Source: Salibacterium aidingense DSM 18341 (GTDB lineage Bacteria; Bacillota; Bacilli; Bacillales; Marinococcaceae). From it: DNA of 54,937 bases. Location of the stretch: NCBI RefSeq assembly GCF_000429685.1, contig NZ_AUCI01000022.1, forward strand, positions 1 through 54,937. The letters are read 5' to 3'. The translations under genes were made by a program, and so were the position numbers. Numbering within the stretch: the stretch's first letter is position 1; every line of letters begins with the position of its first letter. The notes under the pieces were generated by a model that saw nothing but the letters and a program-made list of their open reading frames with translations, had not been told where the DNA came from and did no database searches. This document shows positions 21,009 to 33,621 of this stretch, in pieces.

Positions 21009-21123
21009 GTTCCCCTATGTATCCCAGCCAAAAGGGTATCGGTCACAGGACGTGACCGTTTCCAGCCAGAGCATAGCGGAATGCCCCGCCTACCACTCTA
21101 TCGGCTTGATTTCTCTTTGTCAT
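21009..21123 (-). other. Spacer between the two tuf-rpsJ terminators
   Basis: About 115 nt with no open frame. It contains a short hairpin (GGTCACGTCCTGTGACC) and G+C-rich text around GGCGGGGCATTCCGC. Lying between two terminators, it could be a small transcript or only the read-through tail of tuf mRNA. Confidence 0.3.
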
Positions 21124-21157
21124 AGAAAAGGAGCTGTACCTTTTGATACAGCTCCCG
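21124..21157 (-). terminator. tuf terminator, duplicated elsewhere
   Basis: On the minus strand GGAGCTGTA and TACAGCTCC form the stem around a short AAAA-containing loop, followed by TTTTCT. These 34 bp are identical to 45963-45996 after yacL. Similarity extends weakly about 20 bp beyond. Confidence 0.85.
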
Positions 21158-21171
21158 TTTTATTCTATCCA

Positions 21172-22362
21172 TTACTTTTCGATAACAGATACAACGCCGG
21201 CGCCAACCGTACGTCCACCTTCACGGATCGAGAACTTCGTACCTTCTTCGATCGCGATTGGCTGAATCAAGTCTACCGTCATTTCCACATTGTCTCCAGG
21301 CATAACCATTTCAACGCCTTCCGGCAGTTCGATAACGCCTGTAACGTCCGTGGTGCGGAAATAAAACTGCGGACGATAGTTCTGGAAAAATGGAGTATGA
21401 CGTCCGCCTTCTTCTTTAGAAAGCACGTAAACTTCCGCCTGGAATTTAGTATGCGGAGTGATGGAGTTTGGCTTCGCCAGCACCTGACCGCGTTTAATGT
21501 CTTCACGATTAATCCCGCGGAGAAGTGCCCCAATGTTATCCCCTGCTTCTGCATAGTCAAGAAGCTTACGGAACATTTCTACTCCGGTAACGGTAGTCTT
21601 GCGCTTATCTTCATCGATACCGATAATTTCAACTTCATCACCGACGTTAAGCATTCCGCGCTCCACACGGCCGGTCGCAACAGTACCGCGTCCAGTGATA
21701 GAGAAGACGTCCTCTACCGGCATCATGAACGGCTTGTCTTTGTCACGGTCCGGAGTTGGAATGTAGCTGTCTACAGCTTCCATGAGGTCGAGAATAGCTT
21801 GCTCATGCTCTTCTGCACCTTCGATTGCCTGAAGGGCGGAGCCTTTAACAACCGGTGTTTCATCGCCGTCGAAGTCATATTCAGAAAGAAGGTCACGAAC
21901 TTCCATTTCAACGAGTTCAAGCAGCTCTTCGTCATCCACCATGTCTGTTTTGTTCAGGAATACAACGATAGATGGTACGCCTACCTGACGGGAAAGCAGG
22001 ATATGTTCACGAGTCTGCGGCATTGGGCCGTCAGCTGCGGAGACAACGAGGATAGCTCCGTCCATTTGCGCGGCACCTGTGATCATGTTCTTCACATAGT
22101 CCGCATGTCCCGGGCAGTCCACGTGTGCATAGTGCCGAGTTTCTGTCTCATACTCTACGTGTGCAGTAGAGATTGTAATGCCACGTTCGCGCTCTTCCGG
22201 AGCGTTGTCGATGGTATCGTAAGCTCTAGCTTCACCAGTACCGGACTGCTTGTTGAGTACCGTAGTGATAGCTGCTGTAAGTGTTGTTTTACCATGGTCT
22301 ACGTGGCCGATAGTGCCAATGTTCGCATGCGTTTTGGAACGATCAAACTTTTCTTTTGCCAT
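21172..22362 (-). CDS. tuf: Elongation factor Tu
   Basis: A 396-residue GTPase delivering aminoacyl-tRNA to the ribosome. G1 GHVDHGKT (residues 19-26), switch I with RGITIST, G3 [13 protein letters not shown]4 NKTDMVDD and SAL in G5; domains 2 and 3 complete. Strong codon bias leaves a long antisense frame, which is not a gene. Last gene of the str operon, 122 bp after fusA. Confidence 0.98.
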   Translation of the reverse strand: MAKEKFDRSKTHANIGTIGHVDHGKTTLTAAITTVLNKQSGTGEARAYDTIDNAPEERERGITISTAHVEYETETRHYAHVDCPGHADYVKNMITGAAQMDGAILVVSAADGPMPQTREHILLSRQVGVPSIVVFLNKTDMVDDEELLELVEMEVRDLLSEYDFDGDETPVVKGSALQAIEGAEEHEQAILDLMEAVDSYIPTPDRDKDKPFMMPVEDVFSITGRGTVATGRVERGMLNVGDEVEIIGIDEDKRKTTVTGVEMFRKLLDYAEAGDNIGALLRGINREDIKRGQVLAKPNSITPHTKFQAEVYVLSKEEGGRHTPFFQNYRPQFYFRTTDVTGVIELPEGVEMVMPGDNVEMTVDLIQPIAIEEGTKFSIREGGRTVGAGVVSVIEK

Positions 22363-22484
22363 TGTAAGTTTCCTCCCTTAATACAGGTTAATTATATTGA
22401 AGCCGAAAAAGGTGTTTCGTACAAGGGAATCACCTTCCTCAGCTTACATTAAAACAATGTCCGAGACAATCTTTCAAGAAAAAT

Positions 22485-24563
22485 TTATTCACCGCTGTTT
22501 TTCTTGATGATTTCTTCTGAAATGCTCTTCGGTACTTCTTCATAGTGGTCAAAGAACATGGTATAGTTGCCGCGTCCCTGAGTGATGGAACGAAGGTTTG
22601 TCGCATAGCCAAACATTTCAGCAAGCGGAACAAATGCCTTAATTGCCTGGGAGTTACCCCGTGCTTCCATTCCGTCTACACGTCCGCGCCGGGAGGTGAC
22701 ATCTCCCATAACGTCGCCCATATATTCTTCCGGCACGACGACTTCCACTTTCATCAATGGTTCCAGCAGAACCGGTTTACAATGGTTTTTCGCTTCTTTA
22801 AGAGCCATCGAAGCAGCTACTTTAAATGCCATTTCGTTCGAGTCTACATCGTGGTAGGAACCATCAAACAAAGTAGCCTTTACGTCAACCATTGGATATC
22901 CTGCCAGCAGACCGTTGTCCAGGGCTTCTTCTATACCCTGCTGTACGGAAGGTACATATTCGCGCGGAACAACACCACCGACGATTTTATTGACAAATTC
23001 AAAGCCGCCGCCTTCTTCGTTCGGTTCAAAGGTAACCCAGACGTGGCCGTATTGTCCGCGTCCACCGGACTGACGCACGAATTTACCTTCGCAGTTCGCA
23101 GATTCTCTGATCGTTTCACGATAGGAAACCTGCGGAGCACCGACCGTAGCATCGACTTTAAATTCTCTTTTCAGACGGTCCACGATGATGTCCAAATGAA
23201 GTTCACCCATCCCTTTGATAATGGTTTGGCCGGTTTCTTCATCTGTTTCCGTCTGGAATGTCGGATCTTCTTCAGCTAGCTTGCCGAGCGCAATCCCCAT
23301 TTTGTCGTGGTCTGCCTTTGATTTTGGCTCCACCGACAAACGGATAACGGGATCCGGAAAGTCCATCGACTCCAGAATGACACGGCTTTTGTCATCACAT
23401 AAAGTGTCTCCCGTACCGGTGTCTTTTAAACCAATGCCGGCAGCGATATCACCGGAATAAACGGTAGAAATCTCTTCCCGGGAGTTGGCGTGCATCTGCA
23501 GAATACGTCCAACTCTTTCTCTTTTTTCTTTCGTCGTATTCCGGACATAAGAACCTGCATCCAGTTTTCCGGAATACACACGGAAGAAAGTCAGCTTCCC
23601 GACATAAGGGTCGGTTGCCACTTTAAAAGCAAGGGCAGCAAACGGCCCCTCATCATCGGCTGTTCTTTCCACCTCTTCCTCACTGTCAGGAAGAATACCT
23701 TTAATCGCAGGTACATCGAGCGGGGAAGGCAGGTAGTCAATAACAGCGTCAATCATGAGCTGAACCCCTTTGTTTTTAAAAGCAGATCCGCATAGAACAG
23801 GATAAAATTCAACATTTAATGTGCCTTTACGGATGGCGGCTTTTAATTCGTCCGTGCTGATTTCTTCTCCCTCAAGATACTTCATCATGAGGTCTTCATC
23901 AAGTTCAGCAACAGCTTCTACAAGGGACTCGCGGTATTCGTTTGCCTGCTCCTTGTATTCATCCGGAATTTCGCGGGCTTCTGCCCGTGTGCCCAGGTCA
24001 TCCATATAGTAGAATGCCTGCATGTTAATCAAGTCGATAATTCCTTCAAAGCTGTCCTCAGCCCCGATCGGGAGCTGTACAGGATGAGCATTCGCATCCA
24101 GACGATCCTTTAAGGTTGAGCATGAATATAGAAAATCAGCTCCGACCTTATCCATCTTATTAACGAAAACAATACGCGGAACATGGTACGTCGTAGCCTG
24201 GCGCCACACCGTTTCCGTCTGCGGCTCCACGCCGGACTGCGCATCCAGCACTGCCACTGATCCATCCAGCACACGCAGCGAACGTTCTACCTCTACGGTG
24301 AAGTCGACGTGCCCCGGAGTATCTATAATGTTGATTCTGTGACCTTTCCACTGCGCAGTAGTAGCAGCAGATGTGATCGTGATTCCCCGTTCCTGTTCCT
24401 GGGACATCCAGTCCATCTGGGAGGCGCCTTCATGCGTTTCCCCGATCTTATGGATACGTCCCGTATAATAAAGAACGCGTTCTGTAGCAGTGGTTTTACC
24501 GGCATCGATGTGAGCCATGATCCCGATATTACGAGTTTTTTCTAAGGAGAATTCTCGTGCCAT
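22485..24563 (-). CDS. fusA: Elongation factor G
   Basis: A 692-residue translocase. G1 AHIDAGKTT near residue 17, [50 protein letters not shown]; domains II-V follow with domain [31 protein letters not shown]. Full length. Sits 63 bp after rpsG in the classical rpsL-rpsG-fusA-tuf order. Confidence 0.98.
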   Translation of the reverse strand: MAREFSLEKTRNIGIMAHIDAGKTTATERVLYYTGRIHKIGETHEGASQMDWMSQEQERGITITSAATTAQWKGHRINIIDTPGHVDFTVEVERSLRVLDGSVAVLDAQSGVEPQTETVWRQATTYHVPRIVFVNKMDKVGADFLYSCSTLKDRLDANAHPVQLPIGAEDSFEGIIDLINMQAFYYMDDLGTRAEAREIPDEYKEQANEYRESLVEAVAELDEDLMMKYLEGEEISTDELKAAIRKGTLNVEFYPVLCGSAFKNKGVQLMIDAVIDYLPSPLDVPAIKGILPDSEEEVERTADDEGPFAALAFKVATDPYVGKLTFFRVYSGKLDAGSYVRNTTKEKRERVGRILQMHANSREEISTVYSGDIAAGIGLKDTGTGDTLCDDKSRVILESMDFPDPVIRLSVEPKSKADHDKMGIALGKLAEEDPTFQTETDEETGQTIIKGMGELHLDIIVDRLKREFKVDATVGAPQVSYRETIRESANCEGKFVRQSGGRGQYGHVWVTFEPNEEGGGFEFVNKIVGGVVPREYVPSVQQGIEEALDNGLLAGYPMVDVKATLFDGSYHDVDSNEMAFKVAASMALKEAKNHCKPVLLEPLMKVEVVVPEEYMGDVMGDVTSRRGRVDGMEARGNSQAIKAFVPLAEMFGYATNLRSITQGRGNYTMFFDHYEEVPKSISEEIIKKNSGE

Positions 24564-24625
24564 GAACTTTCATTTTCTCCTTTCCATAACTATTTAGTTA
24601 ATAGGGTATTTGGATTGAATAAAAA

Positions 24626-25096
24626 CTACCAACGATAGTGGGCGAATGCTTTGTTCGCTTCAGCCATGCGGTGTGTATCTTCGCGTTTCTTCACGGCTGA
24701 TCCTGTATTATTGGCAGCATCAAGGATTTCATTTGCCAGGCGTTCTTCCATGGATTTTTCTCCACGGAGACGAGCATAGCTTACAATCCAGCGAAGCCCG
24801 AGTGTCGTGCGGCGGTCGGGTTTCACTTCGATCGGCACCTGATAGTTCGCCCCGCCTACACGGCGTGCTTTTACTTCCAGGACGGGCATTACGTTCTTCA
24901 ACGCTTGATCAAATACTTCCATAGGATCGTTTCCCGATCTCTCTTTCACAAGATTAAATGCTTTATATAGAATGTTCTGGGCCTTCCCCTTTTTTCCATC
25001 GATCATAATGCGATTAATCAATCGCGTTACCAGTTTGGAATTATAAAGCGGATCCGGCAGCACATCCCTGCGTGGTACTGGTCCCTTACGCGGCAT
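24626..25096 (-). CDS. rpsG: 30S ribosomal protein S7
   Basis: A 156-residue head-nucleating protein. [31 protein letters not shown]-like block ([20 protein letters not shown]), [11 protein letters not shown] and the C-terminal [20 protein letters not shown]. Follows rpsL by 34 bp. Confidence 0.97.
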   Translation of the reverse strand: MPRKGPVPRRDVLPDPLYNSKLVTRLINRIMIDGKKGKAQNILYKAFNLVKERSGNDPMEVFDQALKNVMPVLEVKARRVGGANYQVPIEVKPDRRTTLGLRWIVSYARLRGEKSMEERLANEILDAANNTGSAVKKREDTHRMAEANKAFAHYRW

Positions 25097-25130
25097 CAGT
25101 TGATTCCTCCTTTCATTGATTCATGAACCT

Positions 25131-25544
25131 TTATTTTTTGGCACGTTTTGTACCGTATTTTGAACGGCTTTGCTTACGGTTCTGTACACCAGCAGTATCC
25201 AGAGCTCCACGTACGATATGATACCGCACACCCGGAAGGTCCTTCACACGGCCTCCACGGATCAGCACAACACTGTGTTCCTGAAGATTGTGTCCGATTC
25301 CGGGAATGTAAGCAGTAACTTCAATTTGGTTGGTCAAACGTACACGGGCGTATTTACGCAATGCGGAGTTCGGTTTTTTTGGTGTCATCGTTCCTACCCG
25401 GGTGCAGACCCCGCGTTTTTGAGGAGAATCCTGATCCGTTGGTACTTTTCTATAACTATTATATCCTTTATTCAAAGCTGGTGAATCAGATCCTTTGGTT
25501 TTTACCTGACGCCCTTTCCGTACCAATTGGTTAATGGTTGGCAT
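25131..25544 (-). CDS. rpsL: 30S ribosomal protein S12
   Basis: A 137-residue decoding-centre protein. [20 protein letters not shown] at the N-terminus; [20 protein letters not shown] contains the lysine that is changed in streptomycin resistance, here wild type; a second site in [16 protein letters not shown] is also normal. The start at 25544 has AAAGGAGG upstream; the frame's 22-codon extension is rejected by homology. Confidence 0.97.
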   Translation of the reverse strand: MPTINQLVRKGRQVKTKGSDSPALNKGYNSYRKVPTDQDSPQKRGVCTRVGTMTPKKPNSALRKYARVRLTNQIEVTAYIPGIGHNLQEHSVVLIRGGRVKDLPGVRYHIVRGALDTAGVQNRKQSRSKYGTKRAKK

Positions 25545-25609
25545 CGTGTTTCCTCCTTTCTTTATGCTGTTTCTTAAGACCACCGTTCCAGGTGGTTCAT
25601 TGTAAAGCA

Positions 25610-25651
25610 AAAGTAAAGTTTTTGCCAGCAGGAGGCCCTGCCAGCAAAAAC
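25610..25651 (-). terminator. Terminator after ybxF
   Basis: Arms GTTTTTGC and GCAAAAAC plus an inner GCAGG/CCTGC pairing, interrupted by two mismatches, with a T-rich flank (TTTACTTTTG). It separates the rpoBC-ybxF unit from the str operon. Confidence 0.6.
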
Positions 25652-25652
25652 A

Positions 25653-25904
25653 TCATTGCTTTTTTAATGCGACTGCAGCTGCCCCAACATCAATGCCGCA
25701 GACTTTACCAAGTCTCCGCATGGAATCGACCGTATATACCGGGACTCCTTTTGATTCAGCTGCGAGAAGTACCTTGCTGACAACCCTGTTTTCAGCGTCG
25801 CCTGCTACAATTACTTCTTTAACGAAGTTTGCTTCCAGCGCTTTCAGCGTTTGCTTCGTTCCAATTAAAACCTCATCCGCCTGTGAAACTTTTTCATAAG
25901 ACAT
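25653..25904 (-). CDS. rplGB: L7Ae-family ribosomal protein (YbxF/L7Ae-like)
   Basis: An 83-residue protein of the L7Ae/L30e/Gadd45 fold that binds kink-turn RNA. TKQTLKALEANFVKEVIVAG and PVYTVDSMRRLGKVCGIDVG are the RNA-binding core. Start MSYEKVSQADEV at 25904 has GGAGG upstream; 17 further codons in frame are unlikely. Bacillus places it between rpoC and rpsL, as here; its exact ribosomal role is unclear. Confidence 0.9.
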   Translation of the reverse strand: MSYEKVSQADEVLIGTKQTLKALEANFVKEVIVAGDAENRVVSKVLLAAESKGVPVYTVDSMRRLGKVCGIDVGAAAVALKKQ

Positions 25905-25981
25905 TCTACATCCTCCAAAGCACAGGGTGTTAGGCGCACTTTGACAGCATATCACCGCGGCGGGAAGATGTCAACACTATT

Positions 25982-28900
25982 TTAATTTTGAGGAACTGTC
26001 TCTTCGTCCGTCTCCAAAATGTCCGCATCCTGCTCTTCCGGCTTCTCCATTTCCAGGGAACGATAACGCTGCATGCCGGTTCCGGCCGGAACCAGTTTCC
26101 CGATAATGACATTTTCCTTCAGGCCGAGCAGCTCGTCGCGCTTGCCTTTGATCGCAGCGTCGGTCAGCACGCGTGTTGTTTCTTGGAAAGAAGCCGCTGA
26201 GAGGAAGGAATCTGTCTCAAGCGAAGCCTTTGTGATTCCAAGGATAATTGGATGACCAACAGCGGGACGGCCGCCGTTTTGCAATACTTTTTCGTTTGCA
26301 TTGTCGAAGTGATGGATTTCCACCATTGTTCCAGGAAGAACATCCGTGTCCCCGGCATCTGCTACTCTGATTTTATGAAGCATCTGGCGGACCATTACTT
26401 CTACGTGCTTATCGCCGATTTCAACCCCCTGCATGCTGTAAACTTTCTGCACTTCTTTCAGGAGATATCTTTGTACTTCCTGTACACCTGTAAACCTTAA
26501 AAGTTCTTTCGGATCAATTGAACCCTCGGTAAACGCTTCTCCGGATTTCACTTTATCGCCTACATCCACTCTTAGGCGGGCCCCGTATGATGTAGTATAA
26601 CTCCGTGTCTCCAGATTGCCCTGAACGGTAATTTCTTTTTTCCCTTGGTGATCTTTAACATCAATTACTTCACCGTCAAGTTCTGAAATCACTGCCTGAC
26701 CTTTTGGATTCCGGGCTTCAAACAGCTCTTGAATACGCGGGAGACCCTGAGTAATATCGTCTCCTGCTACACCGCCGGTATGGAAGGTGCGCATCGTAAG
26801 CTGTGTACCAGGCTCTCCAATGGATTGAGCAGCAATGATACCTACAGCTTCTCCTACTTCTACGTCTGCACCTGTTGCCAGGTTTTTTCCGTAACATTTT
26901 TTGCAGACGCCGTGGCGGGTATCACAGGTGAAGACGGAACGGATCGTCGCTTTCTCAACGCCGGCGTCTTCAATTTCTTTCGATTTTTCTTCATTCATTA
27001 ATTCGCCTTTTCCAGCCAGGACTTCATTTGTTTCAGGATGCCGGATGGTCTTGAAAGCGACACGGCCGATGAGACGATCCTGAAGTTTCTCAATGACTTC
27101 ATTGCCTTCCCGAAGCGCCGTCACTTCAAGTCCGCGGTCGGTACCGCAATCGTCTTCGCGGACGATAACATCCTGAGCAACGTCCACCAGCCGGCGTGTA
27201 AGATAACCGGAATCGGCTGTTTTCAGAGCAGTATCTGCCAGTCCTTTCCGGGCACCGTGGGTGGATATGAAGTATTCAAGAACCGTCAACCCTTCACGGA
27301 AGCTTGATTTAATCGGAAGCTCAATGATTTTTCCGGATGGATTGGCCATCAGGCCGCGCATACCAGCCAGCTGGGTGAAGTTAGAAGCATTACCACGGGC
27401 GCCGGAATCACTCATCATGAATATTGGGTTAAGGGTGTACAAGGACTTCAACAGTTTATCCTGGATAGTGTCCTTGGCTTCACTCCATACCGAGATTACT
27501 TTATTGTACCGTTCTTCATCTGTGATAAGACCGCGGCGGAATTGTTTCATAACACGTTCCACCTGACTTTCCGCATCATCCAGGATTTCCTTTTTGTCTT
27601 CCAGTACTACAATGTCCGAAATTCCGACAGTTATCCCGGCCTTCGTGGAATAATAGAAACCAAGGTCTTTCATCCGGTCGAGCATTTTCGAAGTCTCGAT
27701 AATCTGAAACTTCTTAAATACTTCCGCGATGACATCTCCCAGGAATCCTTTCTTAAATGGCGGAACGAGTTCACGTTCCTTATAGGCTTCCGCCACATTC
27801 GTTGTTTTATCAACGATATAATTTTCAGGAACAGCTACCTCCAGGTTTGTGCCGGTAGGCTCATTTACATACGGGAAGGAAGTTGGAAGTATTTCATTAA
27901 AAATAATCTTCCCTACTGTCGTCAGCAGCAGTTTTTCACTCTGTTCTTTGGTGAAGTTTGTTTTTCCAAGGCTTGCAACCGGAAGAGCAATCCGTGTATG
28001 CAAATGAATGTAACCGCTCTGATAGGCCTGGAGAGCTTCGTTTGGGCCTTTGAAAACGGAACCTTCGCCGGTGGCGCCTTCCCGCTCCAATGTCAAATAG
28101 TAGTTTCCTAAAACCATGTCCTGAGAAGGTGTTACTACTGGTTTCCCGTCTTTTGGGTTCAGGATATTCTGCGCCGCCAACATCAACACCCGGGCTTCCG
28201 CCTGGGCTTCTGCGGACAATGGCACGTGTACTGCCATCTGGTCTCCGTCAAAGTCAGCGTTGTACGCTGTACATACCAGCGGATGCAGTTTCACGGCCCG
28301 GCCTTCCACAAGTGTCGGCTCAAATGCCTGAATACCGAGACGGTGAAGTGTCGGAGCACGGTTCAGAAGGACTGGATGCTCTTTAATTACTTCTTCCAGC
28401 ACGTCCCATACTTCATCATGAACACGTTCTACTTTCCGTTTTGCACTTTTTATATTATGTGCCAGCCCTCTGCTGACCAGTTCTTTCATCACAAACGGCT
28501 TGAATAGTTCCAGAGCCATTTCTTTTGGCAATCCGCACTGATACATTTTCAAGCTTGGTCCTACAACGATCACGGAACGGCCGGAATAGTCCACACGTTT
28601 ACCGAGAAGGTTCTGACGGAAACGTCCCTGTTTTCCTTTTAACATATGGGACAGAGATTTCAATGGACGGTTCCCTGGACCAGTTACAGGGCGGCCGCGG
28701 CGTCCGTTATCGATCAACGCATCTACCGCTTCCTGAAGCATCCGCTTTTCGTTTTGAACAATAATGTTCGGAGCCCCAAGATCAAGCAGACGTTTTAAAC
28801 GATTATTCCGGTTAATAACCCGGCGGTATAAATCGTTCAAATCAGAAGTCGCAAAACGACCTCCATCCAGCTGAACCATCGGACGAATCTCTGGAGGTAT

Positions 28901-29599
28901 AATAGGCAGCACATCCAGAATCATCCACGCAGGATGATTTCCGGAATGGCGGAAGGATTCCAGGACTTCAAGCCGTTTTATCGCACGGGTACGGCGCTGG
29001 CCCTGAGCCGTTTCCAGCTCATCTTTCAGCATTTTAACTTCTTTATCAAGATCAATATCCTGCAAAATCTTCCGTATCGCTTCAGCCCCCATTTTAGCAG
29101 TGAAGCTGCGGCCGTATTTATCATAATAGGAGCGGTATTCCCTTTCGGAAAGCAGCTGTTTATACTCAAGTGGTGTGTCACCTGAATCGGTCACCACATA
29201 AGAAGCAAAGTAAATCACTTCCTCAAGAGAGCGCGGAGACATGTCAAGAACAAGTCCCATGCGGCTTGGAATACCTTTAAAATACCAAATGTGGGAAACA
29301 GGGGCAGCCAGCTCAATATGCCCCATGCGTTCCCGTCTTACTTTCGAACGGGTCACTTCCACCCCGCAGCGGTCACAGACGACACCTTTGTAACGCACAC
29401 GCTTGTATTTACCGCAGTGACATTCCCAGTCTTTGGTGGGGCCGAATATTCTTTCACAGAAAAGACCGTCTTTCTCCGGCTTCAGGGTACGATAGTTAAT
29501 CGTTTCCGGCTTTTTCACTTCTCCGCGGGACCATGAGCGCATCTTATCAGATGATGCAAGACCAACTTTCATATATTCAAAATTATTAACATCTATCAA
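25982..29599 (-). CDS. rpoC: RNA polymerase beta' subunit
   Basis: A 1205-residue catalytic subunit. N-terminal zinc ribbon [23 protein letters not shown] (about 60-85), the lid and rudder region, the Mg2+-binding NADFDGDQM near residue 450, bridge helix and trigger loop ([20 protein letters not shown]), and a second zinc site ([13 protein letters not shown]). The start is TTG at 29599, giving [14 protein letters not shown] as in Bacillus, with GGAGG 8 nt upstream; the frame opens 25 codons earlier at an ATG without a ribosome-binding site. Ends with an acidic tail. Confidence 0.97.
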   Translation of the reverse strand: MIDVNNFEYMKVGLASSDKMRSWSRGEVKKPETINYRTLKPEKDGLFCERIFGPTKDWECHCGKYKRVRYKGVVCDRCGVEVTRSKVRRERMGHIELAAPVSHIWYFKGIPSRMGLVLDMSPRSLEEVIYFASYVVTDSGDTPLEYKQLLSEREYRSYYDKYGRSFTAKMGAEAIRKILQDIDLDKEVKMLKDELETAQGQRRTRAIKRLEVLESFRHSGNHPAWMILDVLPIIPPEIRPMVQLDGGRFATSDLNDLYRRVINRNNRLKRLLDLGAPNIIVQNEKRMLQEAVDALIDNGRRGRPVTGPGNRPLKSLSHMLKGKQGRFRQNLLGKRVDYSGRSVIVVGPSLKMYQCGLPKEMALELFKPFVMKELVSRGLAHNIKSAKRKVERVHDEVWDVLEEVIKEHPVLLNRAPTLHRLGIQAFEPTLVEGRAVKLHPLVCTAYNADFDGDQMAVHVPLSAEAQAEARVLMLAAQNILNPKDGKPVVTPSQDMVLGNYYLTLEREGATGEGSVFKGPNEALQAYQSGYIHLHTRIALPVASLGKTNFTKEQSEKLLLTTVGKIIFNEILPTSFPYVNEPTGTNLEVAVPENYIVDKTTNVAEAYKERELVPPFKKGFLGDVIAEVFKKFQIIETSKMLDRMKDLGFYYSTKAGITVGISDIVVLEDKKEILDDAESQVERVMKQFRRGLITDEERYNKVISVWSEAKDTIQDKLLKSLYTLNPIFMMSDSGARGNASNFTQLAGMRGLMANPSGKIIELPIKSSFREGLTVLEYFISTHGARKGLADTALKTADSGYLTRRLVDVAQDVIVREDDCGTDRGLEVTALREGNEVIEKLQDRLIGRVAFKTIRHPETNEVLAGKGELMNEEKSKEIEDAGVEKATIRSVFTCDTRHGVCKKCYGKNLATGADVEVGEAVGIIAAQSIGEPGTQLTMRTFHTGGVAGDDITQGLPRIQELFEARNPKGQAVISELDGEVIDVKDHQGKKEITVQGNLETRSYTTSYGARLRVDVGDKVKSGEAFTEGSIDPKELLRFTGVQEVQRYLLKEVQKVYSMQGVEIGDKHVEVMVRQMLHKIRVADAGDTDVLPGTMVEIHHFDNANEKVLQNGGRPAVGHPIILGITKASLETDSFLSAASFQETTRVLTDAAIKGKRDELLGLKENVIIGKLVPAGTGMQRYRSLEMEKPEEQDADILETDEETVPQN

Positions 29600-29651
29600 G
29601 GGGTCAACCTCCCTTTCGAAACTTTGGGATAGCGGTAAGAAACAGGTGCAG

Positions 29652-29679
29652 AAGAGGTGCTTTGCCAAAAGCACCTCTT
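29652..29679 (-). other. Perfect hairpin between rpoB and rpoC
   Basis: A 12-bp perfect stem (AAGAGGTGCTTT with AAAGCACCTCTT) with a 4-nt loop, 30 bp after rpoB. In the minus direction it lacks a U-run (CTGCACC follows), so it should not terminate; an mRNA-processing or stabilising hairpin is more likely. On the plus strand TTTTATTT follows. Confidence 0.7.
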
Positions 29680-29708
29680 TTATTTACGCCCTGCTGCTAA
29701 GACCTGCC

Positions 29709-32700
29709 TCAGGCGTTTTCACTGGACTCCAATTTTAGATTTAACGTGCCGCTGGATTCTTCTTCATCATCCAATTCTTTCATTTCAATTTCCTCTTCGG
29801 TACTGGATAACATCTTCACGTCCATGCCAAGACTTTGAAGTTCTTTAATCAGTACCTTGAATGATTCAGGAACTCCAGGTTCGGGTACATTTTCACCCTT
29901 GACAATCGCTTCGTACGTTTTCACCCGGCCGACCACATCATCTGACTTCACTGTCAAGATTTCCTGCAGGGTATAAGCCGCACCGTAAGCTTCCAACGCC
30001 CATACTTCCATTTCACCAAAACGCTGGCCGCCGAATTGAGCTTTACCGCCAAGCGGCTGCTGCGTAACAAGAGAATAAGGTCCGGTGGAACGGGCATGGA
30101 GCTTATCGTCTACCATATGAGCCAGCTTAATCATGTACATAACGCCCACGGATATGCGGTTGTCAAAAGGTTCACCTGTGCGTCCGTCATACAGAACAGT
30201 TTTTCCGTCCCTGGCGATACCGGCTTCCTGGATAGTTTCCCAGACGTCTTCTTCTCTGGCACCGTCAAATACCGGGGTGGCCATATGAAGATTCAGTTCT
30301 CTTGCTGCCATTCCAAGGTGCAGCTCCAGAACCTGGCCGATATTCATCCGCGAAGGAACCCCGAGCGGGTTTAACATAATTTCTATCGGAGTGCCGTCTG
30401 GAAGGAAAGGCATATCTTCTTCCGGGAGAATCCGGGAAATAACACCTTTGTTTCCGTGACGGCCGGCCATTTTATCCCCTTCATGAATCTTCCGTTTCTG
30501 TACCAGATATACCCGGACAAGCTGGTTCACACCCGGAGGCAGTTCATCGCCGTCATCACGGTTGAAGATCTTCACATCCAGAACAATTCCGTCCGCTCCG
30601 TGTGGTACCTTCAGCGAAGTATCCCGTACTTCTCTGGCTTTTTCACCAAAGATGGCGTGCAGCAGGCGTTCCTCTGCGCTCAACTCTGTCATGCCTTTCG
30701 GAGTTACTTTTCCTACCAGAATATCCCCGTCTTTCACTTCAGCACCGACCCGGATAATTCCACGGTCATCCAGATCTCTCAGTGCGTCTTCGCTGACGTT
30801 TGGAATATCTCTTGTGATCTCTTCCGGACCAAGCTTGGTGTCCCGTGCTTCTGACTCGTATTCTTCGATATGGACAGATGTATACACATCGTCTTTCACT
30901 AAACGCTCACTAAGAATGACCGCATCCTCATAGTTATAACCTTCCCAAGTCATAAATCCGACGAGAATATTCCGGCCAAGCGCCATTTCTCCATTTTCCA
31001 TGGAAGGGCCGTCACCGAGAACTTCTCCTTTTTCTACACGATCGCCCTCTTTCGCGATTGGGCGCTGGTTATAACTGGTCCCCTGGTTGGAACGTATATA
31101 TTTAGACATTTTATATTTATCCAGATCGGTCTCTACTTCTTTGCCGTCAACTTCTTCAATGCGGCGCACCCAGATTTCACGGGCGGTTACCCGCTCCACG
31201 ATTCCCTTTGTTCTTGCGACGATCGCTGCTCCGGAGTCGCGGGCCGATACATATTCCATTCCCGTACCTACAAGCGGAGCTTCTGGTTCTAAGAGCGGTA
31301 CAGCCTGACGCTGCATGTTTGCTCCCATTAATGCACGGTTGGAGTCATCGTTTTCCAGGAATGGGATGCAGGCTGTGGCTGCGGAAACGACCTGCTTTGG
31401 CGAAACGTCCATATAGTCAATTTTATCTTTAGGAACATGGGTGTTTTCCCCGCGGAAGCGGGCAATGATATTATCATCGGCAAACCGTCCGTCTTCTGTC
31501 AGCTTGGCGTTTGCCTGTGCCACCACATAATTGTCTTCCTCATCCGCCGTCAGATAGTCACATTCTTTTGTAACAATCCCGGTTTCATGGTCGACTCTCC
31601 GGTAAGCTGTTTCAATAAAACCGAATTCATTCACTCTTGCATAACTGGATAAAGAGTTTATCAAGCCGATGTTTGGTCCTTCCGGTGTTTCAATCGGGCA
31701 CATGCGACCGTAGTGGGAGTAGTGCACGTCACGAACCTCAAAGCCGGCTCTTTCCCTTGTCAAGCCGCCTGGTCCCAGCGCAGACAGACGCCGTTTATGC
31801 GTCAGTTCCGCTAAGGGGTTGGTCTGGTCCATAAATTGAGAAAGCTGAGAGCTTCCGAAGAACTCTTTAATAGAAGCAATAACCGGACGGATATTAATCA
31901 ACGCCTGCGGAGTAATGGAACTCGGATCCTGAATAGACATCCGCTCCCGGACGACCCTCTCCATGCGCGAAAGTCCGATTCTGAATTGATTCTGCAGAAG
32001 TTCACCGACAGAACGCAGCCGGCGGTTGCCAAGATGGTCGATGTCATCTGTCAGGCCGACCCCGTGCAGCAAATTGAAGAAGTAATTAACGGTGGAAACC
32101 ATATCTTCCGGCGTAATGTTTTTTACATCACGATTGATATTTCCATTACTGATGACACGGATGGCTTTGTCTTCGTCCTGCTCTTCCGGCGGATAAATCT
32201 TGATCGACTGGACATCCAGATCCGCTTCTTCAATAACGCCGCCGGCGACAGAATACCGCTTAAATCCTAGATTATTCTCCAAGTAAGGCATTAACCGGTC
32301 CAGCGTGCGTCGGTCCAGTAAGTCACCGTCTGTTACAAGAATTTCCCCCGTCTCCGGGTCAGCAAGGGTTTCAGCGACACGCTGATTAAAAAGTCTATTT
32401 TTTATATGAAGTTTTTTATTCGCTTTATATCTGCCGACATTAGCAAAGTCATAACGTTTAGGATCGAAAAATCTGGTGTTCAACAGACTCTTCGCACTGT
32501 CAACAGTCGGGGGCTCTCCAGGACGCAGACGTTCATAAATCTCAAGCAGGGCCTTTTCACTGCCCTCTGTATTATCCTTTTCTAACGTATTGCGCAAATA
32601 CTCATCTTCCCCGAGCAGATCAATGATTTCTTGATCAGACCCGAACCCTAGTGCGCGCAGCAGCACCGTTACCGGTATCTTTCTCGTACGATCGATCCGT

Positions 32701-33245
32701 ACATACACAACGTCCTTAGCATCGGTTTCCAGTTCCAGCCAAGCACCACGGTTCGGAATAACGGTAGAAGTGTGCACTTTCTTACCATTCTTGTCCACTT
32801 TCTCATTAAAGTAGACGCTTGGAGAACGAACCAGCTGGGATACAATGACACGCTCTGCCCCATTGATGATAAACGTACCGGTGTCTGTCATAAGCGGGAA
32901 GTCGCCCATAAAGACTTCCTGTTCCTTGACTTCACCTGTTTCTTTATTCATCAGCCGCACTTTCACACGCAGTGGCGCCGAATATGTCACGTCCCTTTCT
33001 TTGGATTCATCCATTGAATATTTTGGTTCACCAAGACTGTAGTCTATGAACTCAAGAACCAGATTACCCGTGAAATCTTCAATAGGAGAAATATCCTGAA
33101 ACATTTCGCGGATACCCTCATCAAGAAACCATTGATAAGAAGCTGTCTGAATTTCGATTAGATTGGGAAGATCCAATACCTCGTTGATGCGGGCATAAGT
33201 TCTTCTCTGGCGGTGGCGTCCAAACTGAATAAGTTGACCTGTCAA
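29709..33245 (-). CDS. rpoB: RNA polymerase beta subunit
   Basis: A 1178-residue catalytic subunit. The rifampicin pocket [20 protein letters not shown] then RLSALGPGG (around residues 460-490) is wild type. [17 protein letters not shown], the [15 protein letters not shown] block and the C-terminal clamp [19 protein letters not shown] are present. The start is TTG at 33245 ([19 protein letters not shown]), with AAGGGG 5-6 nt upstream; the GTG three codons earlier overlaps that site. Its own promoter is proposed at 33593-33621. Confidence 0.97.
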   Translation of the reverse strand: MTGQLIQFGRHRQRRTYARINEVLDLPNLIEIQTASYQWFLDEGIREMFQDISPIEDFTGNLVLEFIDYSLGEPKYSMDESKERDVTYSAPLRVKVRLMNKETGEVKEQEVFMGDFPLMTDTGTFIINGAERVIVSQLVRSPSVYFNEKVDKNGKKVHTSTVIPNRGAWLELETDAKDVVYVRIDRTRKIPVTVLLRALGFGSDQEIIDLLGEDEYLRNTLEKDNTEGSEKALLEIYERLRPGEPPTVDSAKSLLNTRFFDPKRYDFANVGRYKANKKLHIKNRLFNQRVAETLADPETGEILVTDGDLLDRRTLDRLMPYLENNLGFKRYSVAGGVIEEADLDVQSIKIYPPEEQDEDKAIRVISNGNINRDVKNITPEDMVSTVNYFFNLLHGVGLTDDIDHLGNRRLRSVGELLQNQFRIGLSRMERVVRERMSIQDPSSITPQALINIRPVIASIKEFFGSSQLSQFMDQTNPLAELTHKRRLSALGPGGLTRERAGFEVRDVHYSHYGRMCPIETPEGPNIGLINSLSSYARVNEFGFIETAYRRVDHETGIVTKECDYLTADEEDNYVVAQANAKLTEDGRFADDNIIARFRGENTHVPKDKIDYMDVSPKQVVSAATACIPFLENDDSNRALMGANMQRQAVPLLEPEAPLVGTGMEYVSARDSGAAIVARTKGIVERVTAREIWVRRIEEVDGKEVETDLDKYKMSKYIRSNQGTSYNQRPIAKEGDRVEKGEVLGDGPSMENGEMALGRNILVGFMTWEGYNYEDAVILSERLVKDDVYTSVHIEEYESEARDTKLGPEEITRDIPNVSEDALRDLDDRGIIRVGAEVKDGDILVGKVTPKGMTELSAEERLLHAIFGEKAREVRDTSLKVPHGADGIVLDVKIFNRDDGDELPPGVNQLVRVYLVQKRKIHEGDKMAGRHGNKGVISRILPEEDMPFLPDGTPIEIMLNPLGVPSRMNIGQVLELHLGMAARELNLHMATPVFDGAREEDVWETIQEAGIARDGKTVLYDGRTGEPFDNRISVGVMYMIKLAHMVDDKLHARSTGPYSLVTQQPLGGKAQFGGQRFGEMEVWALEAYGAAYTLQEILTVKSDDVVGRVKTYEAIVKGENVPEPGVPESFKVLIKELQSLGMDVKMLSSTEEEIEMKELDDEEESSGTLNLKLESSENA

Positions 33246-33432
33246 CTGAGTCACCCCTTAAATATCACAATAATATCCACCTGTTAAAACAGGCTAAAAT
33301 ACCCCGCGGCGCTGCTAAAATTATAGAAACACAAAAGCCCTGGGAAGAGACGGATGTATGCCTCTGCCGTATAAACAGGAAACAGGCCTTTTATGTTATC
33401 ATTGTCTTTCTGTGCCTAACCTTTTCCTACAA

Positions 33433-33467
33433 AGAAAAAAATGGTTTCTTCATCAATAAAGAACCAC
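33433..33467 (-). terminator. Attenuator/terminator in the rpoB leader
   Basis: On the minus strand TGGTTCTT pairs with AAGAAACCA with one bulge, followed by TTTTTTTC. It lies 190 nt upstream of rpoB, downstream of the rpoB promoter, so it can act only as an attenuator or partial terminator for the rpoB transcript. Confidence 0.65.
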
Positions 33468-33592
33468 TATTTTCCATCTGTCAGACTGATTATATTATTT
33501 TTCCCTACCCTTGTTTGTTTTATACATGGTACAATAATGAAAAATGGACGATTACTGCATAGATGAACAAGGATACTTATACGCATTAAATA

Positions 33593-33621
33593 ATATTAAC
33601 ACACCGCGATAGAACAGTCAA
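33593..33621 (-). promoter_or_regulatory. Candidate SigA promoter of rpoBC
   Basis: -35 TTGACT overlaps the rsmC stop codon; 17 bp later lies TAATAT as -10. The leader to rpoB would be about 340 nt. Another TATAAT at 33494-33489 has no convincing -35. Confidence 0.5.

Noticed and set aside
20941-22452. 503-codon plus-strand open frame
   Set aside because: Antisense to tuf. Strong codon bias of tuf removes stops on the other strand; there is no ribosome-binding site and no sensible protein.
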